From an uncultured Prevotella sp. (GTDB lineage Bacteria; Bacteroidota; Bacteroidia; Bacteroidales; Bacteroidaceae), in assembly GCA_934183355.1 (NCBI GenBank), contig CAKPST010000001.1, positions 1 through 64,000 on the forward strand: a DNA stretch of 64,000 nucleotides, given 5' to 3'. This document shows positions 37,761 through 46,068 of the stretch, piece after piece. How positions within the stretch are numbered: the first letter of the stretch is position 1; each line of letters begins with the position of its first letter. The notes beneath the pieces were generated by a model that saw nothing but the letters and a program-made list of their open reading frames with translations, was not told the DNA's origin and did no database searches. The position numbers and the translations under genes were made by a program.

Positions 37761-38984
37761 ATGGATATTACCGAAAGATTCTTGAACTATACTCAGTTCG
37801 ATACTCAGTCGAGCGAGGAGTCGGAAACCGTCCCGAGCACTTCCAAGCAGCTCATTTTTGCCAAGTATCTCAAGGAGGAACTTGAGCGCGAGGGTTTGAG
37901 CGATGTGGAAATGGACGAGCAGGGCTACATCTACGCCACACTGAAGGCTAACACCAAGAAGGATATTCCGACCATCGGATTTATCTCACACTATGATACA
38001 TCGCCCGATTGCAGCGGTGCCAACATCCGTCCGCGCATTGTCAAGAACTATGATGGTGGCGACATCGTCATCTCTGAGGGCATCGTGTCTTCGCCAACCA
38101 AGTTTCCTGAGCTGAAGGCGCATGTGGGCGAGGACATCATCGTGACCGACGGAACTACTCTGCTCGGTGCCGACGACAAGGCTGGCATTGCCGAGATAGT
38201 ACAGGCTATGTGCTGGTTGCGCGACCACGACGAGATAAAGCATGGCGACATCCGCGTAGGATTCAATCCAGACGAGGAGATAGGCATGGGCGCACACCAT
38301 TTCAATGTGGAGAAGTTCGGCTGCCAGTGGGCTTACACCATTGACGGTGGCGACTTGGGCGAGATGGAATATGAGAACTTCAATGCTGCTGGAGCCAAGG
38401 TTCACATCAAGGGTGTGAGCGTGCATACTGGCTATGCTAAGGGCAAGATGGTGAATGCGTCGCGCCTCGCAGTGGAGTTTGCCGACATGATTCCGGCTGC
38501 TGAGACTCCAGAGGAGACCGAGGGCTATCAGGGATTCTATCATCTCTTGGGCATCAACTCATGCTGCGAGAAGGCTACACTCTCATACATCATCCGCGAC
38601 CACGACCGTGAGCGCTTTGAGGATCGCAAGGACTTCATCGAGAACTGCGTCAAGAAGATGAACGAGAAGTGGGGCGAAGGCACAGTGAGTGTCGACCTCA
38701 AGGATCAGTACTACAATATGAAGGAGAAGATAGACCCCAACATGCACGTAATCGACATCGTGCTCAAGGCTATGCAGGAGAGTGGCGTGGCACCCAAGGT
38801 GCAGCCCATCCGTGGTGGCACCGACGGCGCTCAGCTGTCGTTCAAGGGTCTGCCCTGTCCTAATATCTTCGCTGGTGGCTGCAATTTCCATGGTCCTCAC
38901 GAGTTTGTGAGTGTGCAGGTGATGGAGAAGGCTATGCAGGTGATAATCAAGATTTGTGAGCTGACAGCCGCATTCAACGACTAA
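37761..38984 (+). CDS. pepT: Peptidase T (M20 tripeptidase)
   Basis: A 407-residue zinc aminopeptidase releasing the N-terminal residue of tripeptides. Family motifs: [14 protein letters not shown] (zinc histidine and aspartate), [26 protein letters not shown] (catalytic and zinc glutamates), [20 protein letters not shown] and [20 protein letters not shown] near the end. Normal length. Codon use is that of an expressed housekeeping gene. A hairpin follows at 38994-39023. Confidence 0.95.
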   Translation: MDITERFLNYTQFDTQSSEESETVPSTSKQLIFAKYLKEELEREGLSDVEMDEQGYIYATLKANTKKDIPTIGFISHYDTSPDCSGANIRPRIVKNYDGGDIVISEGIVSSPTKFPELKAHVGEDIIVTDGTTLLGADDKAGIAEIVQAMCWLRDHDEIKHGDIRVGFNPDEEIGMGAHHFNVEKFGCQWAYTIDGGDLGEMEYENFNAAGAKVHIKGVSVHTGYAKGKMVNASRLAVEFADMIPAAETPEETEGYQGFYHLLGINSCCEKATLSYIIRDHDRERFEDRKDFIENCVKKMNEKWGEGTVSVDLKDQYYNMKEKIDPNMHVIDIVLKAMQESGVAPKVQPIRGGTDGAQLSFKGLPCPNIFAGGCNFHGPHEFVSVQVMEKAMQVIIKICELTAAFND

Positions 38985-38993
38985 TATTTATTT

Positions 38994-39023
38994 AGGAGGT
39001 ACAGTGTCCGAACCGTACCTCCT
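38994..39023 (+). terminator. Hairpin downstream of pepT
   Basis: AGGAGGTAC (38994-39002) pairs with GTACCTCCT (39015-39023). The T tract after it (ATAATTTT) is imperfect. Confidence 0.6.
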
Positions 39024-39024
39024 A

Positions 39025-39032
39025 TAATTTTG
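39025..39032 (+). promoter_or_regulatory. Possible upstream -7 box before the 33-bp repeats
   Basis: TAATTTTG matches TAnnTTTG and would transcribe through the repeat array into the antiporter gene. It overlaps the tail of the pepT hairpin. Confidence 0.35.
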
Positions 39033-39129
39033 TTGCCCCTGATTTGCAACAAAATTATAGCATTGTTGCCCCTGATTTTAAACAAAATCATAGTGTTTTT
39101 GCCCCTGATTTTAAACAAAAACGTTATCT
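39031..39129 (+). repeat. Three direct repeats of 33 bp upstream of the antiporter gene
   Basis: Units at 39031-39063, 39064-39096 and 39097-39129, each close to TnTTGCCCCTGATTTnnAAC followed by AAAATnATAG. Units 2 and 3 share TGATTTTAAACAAAA, a near-dyad around AAAC; unit 1 instead pairs TGTTGC with GCAACA. The end of unit 3 runs into the -7 box TATCTTTG, and its TTTTTG supplies a -33-like TTTG. Probably regulatory. Without spacers it is not a CRISPR array. Confidence 0.9.
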
Positions 39130-39132
39130 TTG
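39098..39132 (+). promoter_or_regulatory. Promoter of the antiporter gene
   Basis: -33 TTTG (39098-39101, in the third repeat), 23-bp spacer, -7 TATCTTTG (39125-39132). The spacer is at the long end. Leader about 95 nt. Confidence 0.5.
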
Positions 39133-39235
39133 CATAATGCTAAATGTATACGTTTGTAGATAATTCTAATATGGTATTTTTATATAGGTTATTGTTTTAT
39201 CTTCGTAACGTTGAATTCTAAAATATAATTTAAAT

Positions 39236-41506
39236 ATGTCTGAAGTTCCAACCCTTATCAACGACCTCGCCCTTATCCTTATTGTTGCAGGCGCGGTCAC
39301 GTTGCTGTTCAAGAAACTCAAGCAGCCACTTGTCCTCGGCTATATCATGGCTGGATTCATTGTGAGTCCGCACATGCCATACACCATGTCGGTAATGGAC
39401 AATGCTGACATCAAGACGTGGGCTGATATAGGTGTGATGTTCCTATTGTTTTCGCTGGGTCTTGATTTCTCGTTCAAGAAAATAGTGAAGATGGGCGTTG
39501 CACCGGTCATCACTACGCTCACCATTATCTTCTCGATGATGACACTCGGAATAGTAGTGGGACATGCTTTCGACTGGAATCGAATGGACTGCATCTTCCT
39601 CGGCGGTATGCTTGCCATGAGTTCCACCACCATTATATATAAGGCGTTCACTGATATGGGACTGCGACAGCAGAAGTTTGCTGGCCCCGTAATGAGTGTG
39701 CTCATCCTGGAGGACGTGCTCGCCATCGTCATGATGGTGATGTTGTCGGCATTGGCGAGTGGGGCAAATCCCGACGGAGGCGAGATGATAGGCTCTGTCA
39801 TGAAGATAGGATTCTTCCTTGTACTGTGGTTTGTGGTTGGAATATTCGCTGTGCCACTCTTCTTGCGTATGACACGCAAGCTCGTCAACAACGAGACTCT
39901 GCTCATCGTGTCGCTCGGACTCTGCTGTCTGATGGCAGTGGTGTCTACGAAGGTGGGGTTCAGCTCGGCTTTCGGTGCGTTCGTAATGGGTAGTATTCTT
40001 GCCGAGACCATCGAGGCAGGCAAGATAGAACGCCTTGTGGCACCCGTCAAGGACCTTTTTGGAGCCATATTCTTTGTGTCGGTGGGCATGCTTGTCGACC
40101 CCAAAATCATCGTTGAGTATGCCGTTCCTATTGGAGCTTTGGTGCTGACGATACTTGTGGGTCAGGCAGTGTTCGGCACGTTTGGATTCTTGATAGGCGG
40201 TCAGTCGCTCAAGTCGGCTATGCGATGCGGATTCTCAATGGCACAGATTGGTGAGTTCTCGTTCATCATTGCATCGTTGGGACTATCACTTAGGGTGACA
40301 GGCGAGTTTCTCTACCCAGTGGTAGTGGCAGTGTCTGTCATCACCACATTCCTCACTCCGTATATGATACGCTTCTCGGTTCCGTGCTATGGAGTGCTCG
40401 AACGCCGCATGCCTAAGACCTGGATACGTGCTCTTAACAACATCACGCTCACCCATCCGTCGTCGGCTCCTAAAGGCAACTGGCACAGTCTGATAGCCCA
40501 GATGGTGCGCATCACGCTGGTTTACTCTATATTGTCGATAGCCACGATAGCCATCATGTTCTCGTTCTTCCTGCCGTTCATACGTAGCGTGATGCCCGGT
40601 ATGCACTGGTGGGCAAACGGAATATGCGGAGCATTGACCATAATGCTTATAGCTCCGTTCCTGCGTGCTATGGTGATGAAGAAGAATCACTCTGTGGAGT
40701 TTCATGCTTTATGGAGTGATAGCCGTTCAAACCGACTGCCACTGCTCGTCACCATTCTTGTGCGACTTGTCATAGCGTCAGCCTTTGTGTTCTATATATG
40801 CAATTATCTGACGCGATTCACCAACGCCCTATTGCTCACCATAGCCGTGGTTATTGTGGGAGCTATGATTCTATCGCGTCGACTCAAGAAGCAGAGCATA
40901 CTGATGGAGCGTCTGTTTGTGCAGAATCTGAGGTCGAGAGACATCGAGCAGCAGGTGCTTGGACTCAAGAAACCGCTGTATGAGGGTCACTTGCTCGACC
41001 GTGATATACATATATCAGATATAGACGTGCCTGAGAACTCAACTTGGGCAGGACATAGCCTTGCCGACTTGCGACTGAGCAACCGCTTCGGAGTGCATGT
41101 CAGCAGCATATTGCGCGGTCATCAGCGCCTGAATATTCCGGGCGGCGACAGCATTATATTCCCCGGCGACCGTCTACAGGTAATTGGTAGCGACTCGCAG
41201 CTTGCTGCTATGCAGGCAGCAGTGGCTGGCGACATCGTGCCCGACGACCCAGATATAGAGAAACGCGAGATGAAACTATCGCAGATAGTCATCGACAAGC
41301 ACTCGCCATTCACAGGCAAGACACTGCCCGAAACTGGCATCCGCGATCGTTTCAACTGTATGGTAGTGGGCAGAGAGGAAGGCAAGGAAAATCTCTCTAT
41401 GGTCAACACCACCTATCGCCTACGTCTTGGAGACATCGTTTGGATAGTAGGCGAAGAGGAGGCGTTGCAGCGTTTGGTTGAGGCTAATAAAGGACAGGTG
41501 CAGTGA
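39236..41506 (+). CDS. CPA2-family cation:proton antiporter with C-terminal TrkA-C domains
   Basis: A 756-residue membrane protein. The N-terminal about 400 residues are a Na+/H+-exchanger domain (KefB/GerN type: LGYIMAGFIVSPHMPYTMS, MFLLFSLGLDFSFKKI, EDVLAIVMMVMLSA, FSSAFGAFVMGSILAETIE). A second set of helices follows (about 420-560). The last 190 residues hold two TrkA_C-like domains (HISDIDVPENSTWAGHSLADL, SQIVIDKHSPFTGKTLPETG), suggesting nucleotide or ligand gating. No TrkA-N (Rossmann) domain is seen. Expected role: potassium or sodium/proton exchange. Its 3' end overlaps the GH20 gene by 23 bp. Confidence 0.88.
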   Translation: MSEVPTLINDLALILIVAGAVTLLFKKLKQPLVLGYIMAGFIVSPHMPYTMSVMDNADIKTWADIGVMFLLFSLGLDFSFKKIVKMGVAPVITTLTIIFSMMTLGIVVGHAFDWNRMDCIFLGGMLAMSSTTIIYKAFTDMGLRQQKFAGPVMSVLILEDVLAIVMMVMLSALASGANPDGGEMIGSVMKIGFFLVLWFVVGIFAVPLFLRMTRKLVNNETLLIVSLGLCCLMAVVSTKVGFSSAFGAFVMGSILAETIEAGKIERLVAPVKDLFGAIFFVSVGMLVDPKIIVEYAVPIGALVLTILVGQAVFGTFGFLIGGQSLKSAMRCGFSMAQIGEFSFIIASLGLSLRVTGEFLYPVVVAVSVITTFLTPYMIRFSVPCYGVLERRMPKTWIRALNNITLTHPSSAPKGNWHSLIAQMVRITLVYSILSIATIAIMFSFFLPFIRSVMPGMHWWANGICGALTIMLIAPFLRAMVMKKNHSVEFHALWSDSRSNRLPLLVTILVRLVIASAFVFYICNYLTRFTNALLLTIAVVIVGAMILSRRLKKQSILMERLFVQNLRSRDIEQQVLGLKKPLYEGHLLDRDIHISDIDVPENSTWAGHSLADLRLSNRFGVHVSSILRGHQRLNIPGGDSIIFPGDRLQVIGSDSQLAAMQAAVAGDIVPDDPDIEKREMKLSQIVIDKHSPFTGKTLPETGIRDRFNCMVVGREEGKENLSMVNTTYRLRLGDIVWIVGEEEALQRLVEANKGQVQ

Positions 41507-43379
41507 ACATCCACTTGACAAGGCGTGTCTCGGGACTTGAGAACTTGCCAACTGGCAGTTTCAGCACCAATTTGTTCCAACCCTTGTGCAGTTTTAGCTC
41601 AACTGGTGGGCGTGACACACAGTTCTCGTTGCGCAGAGGCAGCTCGTTGTTGCGCTCGGTGTGTGTGTTCTGCCATACCGGTGGCATTATTTCCTCGCCA
41701 TTTATCCATGCACGGCTACCCTTGTAGTCCCATGTGCCTTGGCGTGGAGCCAGGTCGCTTTCCGAACGGCTGTAGTTATGGAACTCAAGATATAGTTTTG
41801 CTGTGCATTCCTTCTTGGCGTATAGCCAGCGTGTGGCATAAGCCGTGTGATTCTCCTTAGGGTTGGCATAGAATCCTGGAACGAGTGTGCCCCATACGTG
41901 GCGCAAGTATATGCCGTTGCCAGTAACGGTGTGCGAGTTGTAGGTAGTACCTTCATATAGATAGGATGTGGCGTCTTTGTCAGGACCACCATTGGCAGCG
42001 AGATAGTGCTCTGGTGGGAAGCTACGCTGCAAGTCGCCATCGTTAGGGAAGGCATCAGTGATGCGCCATTCGGCATCCGACTGGCGATAGTAAGAGAAAG
42101 GTTCGCCCTTCAGCGTGTGCTCCTTGTGCCACAGCATGCGGTCTTCAAACTCGGCAAAGGCAGCCTTCTGCTCGGGTTCGTCGTCCCATAGGAGCGTTCC
42201 CTTGCCGTTGAAGTAGCAGTTGCCACCGCCCTGCCAAGCTCGTTCGGCAAGGGTGAGCATATAAGGATAGAAGCTATTCTCGTCGAGTAGCTGTCGGGTG
42301 TTGTCGATATAGCGGTCGTTCCAGAAGGCAATGACACATCCAGCAATGTCGTCGCTGCCCACAGGCTGGTCGTAGATGCGGCTGTTGAAGAGCGCCACAA
42401 GGTCGGCATTGTAGTCGAAGTGGTTGGCATAGTGGAATCGGCAGTCGATGGCAGGAATGCCAGGTTGTGCCTTACCGCGATAGCTCCACAGCTGAGTCAT
42501 GTCTATCTCGCCCTCCTTGTAGTTCCATCCTGGATTCCATGACACCACTTTCTTGCCCTTGGAGCGCACGTAAGCCACCATCTCAGGCACAAACTGTGGG
42601 TCGGTGAACCCTACTTCGTCGGTGCCTATATGCAGATAAGGCACGTCGAGAGCATCGCAAACCTCGTCTATTATGTCCTTCATAATGCGCTTGCCTTCGG
42701 CTGTCTGCATGCCAAAACCGAATGTGCGCTCAAATGCAGCACTGTGTCCAGGCATGTCTATCTCGGGCAGAAGAGTCATATTATGCTTACGGCAAAAGTC
42801 AACTAACTCTTGAGCTTCCTTCAGTGTGTAGTATTTTCCTTTCTCGCGTTGCATGTTAACAGATGCATTGAGTTGCGGATATTTGCGGCTCTCAATGCGC
42901 CAAGCCTGGTTCTCGGTGAGATGCCAGTGGAACATATTAATCTTAAACTTGCTCAACAATTCTATTTCTTTCTTCAGTTCGTCAAGCGGAATGAAGCTGC
43001 GTCCAGTGTCGTGCATGAATCCGCGAATGCGGAAAGCGGGCCAGTCGGTGATGTCGCATTGCGGCAGATAAGCCTTGCCATGCTTCATTATGGTCATTTG
43101 CTCCAGAGTCTGATGAGCCCAATAGAGTCCGCGGTTGGTAGTGGCTTGGATGTTGACGCCTTTTGGGTCGGCAACAATGCGATAAGCTTCGTCTTGCGAT
43201 GCTGCTCCGTCAATGTGCTTCACGATTTTTTCGCTCACTGTAGATGGGGCTTTGAACATCTTGCCAGTGAAGACTGCCTTCTGTGGCTTGGGAAGTATAG
43301 GCGGCACAAATGCCGAAGTAGCTTGGCACACAAGAACAAGTAATAAAGTAATGATAAATGATACAGGATTATGTCTCAT
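41484..43379 (-). CDS. GH20 beta-N-acetylhexosaminidase
   Basis: A 631-residue exported glycosidase. Signal peptide to about residue 23 (CQATSAF), GH20b-type N-terminal domain (about 25-120), then the catalytic barrel with the paired acid residues D254-E255 in YLHIGTDEVGF; HWHLTENQAWRIE and LLPEIDMPGHSAAFERTFGFGM are also family motifs. A C-terminal domain of about 200 residues looks like a carbohydrate-binding module. It removes terminal GlcNAc or GalNAc by substrate-assisted catalysis. The adjacent divergent sulfatase supports degradation of host-type glycans. Ends 23 bp inside the antiporter gene (tail-to-tail). Confidence 0.92.
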   Translation of the reverse strand: MRHNPVSFIITLLLVLVCQATSAFVPPILPKPQKAVFTGKMFKAPSTVSEKIVKHIDGAASQDEAYRIVADPKGVNIQATTNRGLYWAHQTLEQMTIMKHGKAYLPQCDITDWPAFRIRGFMHDTGRSFIPLDELKKEIELLSKFKINMFHWHLTENQAWRIESRKYPQLNASVNMQREKGKYYTLKEAQELVDFCRKHNMTLLPEIDMPGHSAAFERTFGFGMQTAEGKRIMKDIIDEVCDALDVPYLHIGTDEVGFTDPQFVPEMVAYVRSKGKKVVSWNPGWNYKEGEIDMTQLWSYRGKAQPGIPAIDCRFHYANHFDYNADLVALFNSRIYDQPVGSDDIAGCVIAFWNDRYIDNTRQLLDENSFYPYMLTLAERAWQGGGNCYFNGKGTLLWDDEPEQKAAFAEFEDRMLWHKEHTLKGEPFSYYRQSDAEWRITDAFPNDGDLQRSFPPEHYLAANGGPDKDATSYLYEGTTYNSHTVTGNGIYLRHVWGTLVPGFYANPKENHTAYATRWLYAKKECTAKLYLEFHNYSRSESDLAPRQGTWDYKGSRAWINGEEIMPPVWQNTHTERNNELPLRNENCVSRPPVELKLHKGWNKLVLKLPVGKFSSPETRLVKWMFTAPVLY

Positions 43380-43443
43380 AATTAGAAAATGTGGATTTAT
43401 TGATAGTTTGTTGTTAGAGATTCGGGTTGTTTGTTGTATTATG

Positions 43444-43451
43444 CAAAGTTA
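43444..43451 (-). promoter_or_regulatory. -7 box of the GH20 gene
   Basis: Minus-strand TAACTTTG followed by CAT. Leader about 60 nt. No -33 TTTG. Confidence 0.5.
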
Positions 43452-43521
43452 ACGCATTAGTTTGTGTCGATTAATGATAATCTGTTAATATTAAATAAAA
43501 AGCCGGCAAGCACAAAGTATA

Positions 43522-43615
43522 GGCAAAAGAAAACCGCCGCTCCTCTCAAAAGTCCGAGGAACGGCGGTTTCGTCTGTGTGGTACTTGCCGCTGCAAGTGT
43601 TTAAACTAATTATCC
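43522..43615 (-). ncRNA. Candidate minus-strand small RNA with intrinsic terminator
   Basis: A minus-strand -7 box TAGTTTTG (43622-43629) would start a transcript near 43615. It forms a small hairpin CTTGC/GCAAG around 43583-43597, then a strong terminator: AAACCGCCG (43562-43570 on this strand) pairing with CGGCGGTTT (43531-43539), plus CCTC/GAGG inside, followed by TTTTCTTTT. No open frame of note. It could be a free small RNA or an attenuator upstream of the GH20 gene. Confidence 0.4.
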
Positions 43616-43621
43616 TATGTG

Positions 43622-43629
43622 CAAAACTA
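43622..43629 (-). promoter_or_regulatory. -7 box of the candidate small RNA
   Basis: Minus-strand TAGTTTTG followed by CAC. No -33 TTTG. Confidence 0.4.
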
Positions 43630-43844
43630 ATTATTTATCTTTCTAACATCACATTTAAAAATTTATGGCATTGTATGTAGTTGCTATAATGTGTTGCGTT
43701 TCTTTTGTGCTGCAAAATTATAACATATTTCTCTATGTGGTGTTCAAAATTGTGTTTTTGGTATTCAAAAATGTTCAAAAGTCAATTTGGACGAAATTAA
43801 AACTATTTGGTATTTTATTTCAGTGCTATTCTCGTTTTAATGTG

Positions 43845-43852
43845 TAAATTTG
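43845..43852 (+). promoter_or_regulatory. -7 box of the sulfatase gene
   Basis: TAAATTTG followed by CAAC. Covers the in-frame ATG at 43850, so that codon cannot be the start. Leader about 75 nt. Confidence 0.55.
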
Positions 43853-43933
43853 CAACGTGAAATATGTCAAACATGTCCTAAATCAAGAAATATCTACTTA
43901 AAAACAATATTATATACATTACACATTATATAT

Positions 43934-45298
43934 ATGAATAGACAATTACTCTTAGGCTGTTGCGCCGCACTGCCGTTGGCGGCAATGTCACAGCAGCGTC
44001 CAAACATTCTCTATATCATGTCCGACCAACAGGCTGCCACCGACATGAGCTGTGCTGGCAACCAGGATGTGAAGACTCCAAATATAGACCGACTTGCTGA
44101 GCGTGGCATGAGGTTCACCAATGCTTATTGTGCACTGCCACTTAGCGGTCCGTCGCGTGCGGCTATGTGGACTGGATATATGCCGTCGGATGTCGGAATG
44201 CTGGAGAATAATACTCCAATACCCGACTCGATAGCCGTTCGCACTCTCGGAACACTCATCGAGAACGCTGGATATGAGTGTGCGCTTGCTGGCAAATGGC
44301 ATGTACATACAGCCGGTTTGCCGTCGGAACATGCCTTCGGATTTAAGAATATTCATGAGTTTGACGACAACGGACTGCCCGAAGCTACAGTAGACTTCCT
44401 ACGCAATAGAGACAAGTCGAAGCCGTTCTTCCTCGTTGCATCGTTCAACAATCCGCATGGAATATGTGAGTATGCACGCCGACAGAACGTGCCGTATGGT
44501 GAGGTGGACTTCAATCCCGACCTCAGAGACTGTCCTCAGTTGCCAGCCAACTTTGCCGTGAGCCCTTACGATGCCTCTGCATTGCAGTTTGAGAAGACAC
44601 GCAACCATCGTTTCTATCCGTCGTACGACTATTCACCCGACGACTGGCGACGCTATCTATATGGCTACTATCGTCTTACTGAGGTGCTCGATGCACAGAT
44701 AGGACAGATACTTGCTGAGCTCGACCGCCAAGATCTTTGGAAGAACACCGTCGTCATCTTCAGTAGCGACCACGGCGACGGAGCAGCGCAGCATCAGTGG
44801 AACCAGAAGACAGTGCTCTACGAGAGTGTAGCCAACGTACCATTCATCGTCTGCATGCCTAAGGGCAAGAACGGGGGACGCGTGATGCCGCAGCTCATCA
44901 ACAATGGCATCGACCTAATGCCTACTGTGTGCGACTTTGCAGGTGCCGACATCCCTAAGCACTGCAAGGGCAAGAGCATACGTGCGGTGCTTGAGTCGGG
45001 CAAGGCAGAGACACCGCTTCGCGACTATGTTGTCACAGAAACTCAGTTTGCCCAGACTGCCGGAACCGTAGGTTGGATGGTGCGCACTAAGGATTTTAAA
45101 TATGTGCTCTATGAGACTGGACGCAATCGTGAGCAGCTATTTGATATGAATAGCGACCGCGGCGAGATGCGCAATCTTGCAGTTGAGCGTCGTTATCATG
45201 ATGTTCTCGAACAGCATAGAAAGATGTTGGGAGAGTGGATGGACGAGCATCCATCAAAGATTACAAAGGCAAAAGACAGGTTAATACCACGGTCATAA
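43934..45298 (+). CDS. Serine-type sulfatase (S1 family)
   Basis: A 454-residue exported sulfatase. Signal peptide to about residue 19 (PLAAMSQ); then RPNILYIMSDQQ (metal-binding aspartate). The modification motif is S71-G-P-S-R, so a serine, not a cysteine, must be turned into formylglycine by an anaerobic sulfatase-maturing enzyme. Further motifs: LAGKWHVH, VIFSSDHGDGAAQHQWNQK. It removes sulfate from a carbohydrate or other ester. The start at 43934 follows from the signal peptide and promoter position. Divergent from GH20, with a strong terminator. Confidence 0.92.
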   Translation: MNRQLLLGCCAALPLAAMSQQRPNILYIMSDQQAATDMSCAGNQDVKTPNIDRLAERGMRFTNAYCALPLSGPSRAAMWTGYMPSDVGMLENNTPIPDSIAVRTLGTLIENAGYECALAGKWHVHTAGLPSEHAFGFKNIHEFDDNGLPEATVDFLRNRDKSKPFFLVASFNNPHGICEYARRQNVPYGEVDFNPDLRDCPQLPANFAVSPYDASALQFEKTRNHRFYPSYDYSPDDWRRYLYGYYRLTEVLDAQIGQILAELDRQDLWKNTVVIFSSDHGDGAAQHQWNQKTVLYESVANVPFIVCMPKGKNGGRVMPQLINNGIDLMPTVCDFAGADIPKHCKGKSIRAVLESGKAETPLRDYVVTETQFAQTAGTVGWMVRTKDFKYVLYETGRNREQLFDMNSDRGEMRNLAVERRYHDVLEQHRKMLGEWMDEHPSKITKAKDRLIPRS

Positions 45299-45326
45299 TG
45301 TTTTGGTTTTATTATAAGTTTGTACC

Positions 45327-45369
45327 GGTCTGCTTAGGACACATCCCAAGGTGTGTGTCTGAGCAGACC
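45327..45369 (+). terminator. Rho-independent terminator of the sulfatase gene
   Basis: GGTCTGCT (45327-45334) pairs with AGCAGACC (45362-45369), with inner ACACA/TGTGT pairing, then seven or more T. Confidence 0.85.
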
Positions 45370-45408
45370 TTTTTTTATTGACAATAGTTAAAAATAATAT
45401 CTAAGAAT

Positions 45409-45439
45409 TTTGCAGTGCATACGATTTGCACTACCTTTG
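45409..45439 (+). promoter_or_regulatory. Promoter of pgpA
   Basis: -33 TTTG (45409-45412), 19-bp spacer, -7 TACCTTTG (45432-45439). Overlaps the in-frame ATG at 45426. Confidence 0.75.
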
Positions 45440-45467
45440 CAAGCAAAATAATCAGACAATAATAACA

Positions 45468-46004
45468 ATGAGTAATAACAACAATCATCAACTTGGCGAG
45501 GCACCCTGGTTTCACGTCATCATTTCTACAGGATTTTTCACTGGTTTCTTTCCTTGGGGACCGGGTACGTTCGGCGGATTCATAGCCTTGCTTATATGGA
45601 TAGGGCTTTATTATCTGTTGTCGCCAGTGTGGTTGTGTGTAGCCACGGTTGCACTTGTGCTGGGTTCGCTGTTCGTCGGCGTATGGACAGACAATGTTAT
45701 GGAGCGATATTGGGGCGAAGACCCCCGTACAGTCATTATTGATGAGTACTTCGGCACATGGATGGCTGCCTTGCCCGCACTTTTTGTTGACGGTCCGGCT
45801 TATGTGTCTATATCGCTTGCCTCGTTGGGTTTTGTGCTATTTCGCATCATCGACATCACCAAGCCGCTTGGTTGTCGCTGGGTAGATCGCCACATTCATG
45901 GTGGATGGGGATGTATGCTCGACGATGCGCTGGCTGCATTCTATGCCTGCATAGTTGTGCTTGTGGTGAGGTTCAGCCACTTGGTTGAGATAATAGCTGC
46001 TTAA
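45468..46004 (+). CDS. pgpA: Phosphatidylglycerophosphatase A family protein
   Basis: A 178-residue membrane enzyme with four helices and the PgpA pattern (TGFFTGFFPWGPGTFGGF; later DPRTVIIDEYFGTW and RIIDITKPLGCRWVDRH, GWGCMLDDALAAFYA). It removes the 5'-phosphate from phosphatidylglycerol phosphate. In Bacteroidales a PgpA homologue can act on phosphatidylinositol phosphate instead; the CDP-alcohol transferase/Aur1-like operon at 13 kb makes this worth testing. Start at 45468, from promoter position. Confidence 0.87.
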   Translation: MSNNNNHQLGEAPWFHVIISTGFFTGFFPWGPGTFGGFIALLIWIGLYYLLSPVWLCVATVALVLGSLFVGVWTDNVMERYWGEDPRTVIIDEYFGTWMAALPALFVDGPAYVSISLASLGFVLFRIIDITKPLGCRWVDRHIHGGWGCMLDDALAAFYACIVVLVVRFSHLVEIIAA

Positions 46005-46024
46005 TAGTTTAAGAATAAAATAAA

Positions 46025-46068
46025 AGGAGTAAAAACGGGTGTTGTGATATTAACCCGTTTTTACTCCT
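46025..46068. terminator. Bidirectional terminator between pgpA and dnaA
   Basis: A perfect 16-bp stem AGGAGTAAAAACGGGT / ACCCGTTTTTACTCCT. The dnaA stop codon (46067-46069) lies inside the right arm. Confidence 0.85.

Larger units (their letters stand above)
43380..43933. other. Divergent intergenic region between GH20 and sulfatase genes
   Basis: 554 bp. From left: minus-strand GH20 -7 box (43444-43451), the candidate small RNA with hairpin (43522-43615), its -7 box (43622-43629), then the sulfatase -7 box (43845-43852). The AT-rich stretch 43640-43840 shows nothing else. Confidence 0.6.

Noticed and set aside
39031-39129. CRISPR array
   Set aside because: Three 33-bp units without spacers; located in a promoter region.
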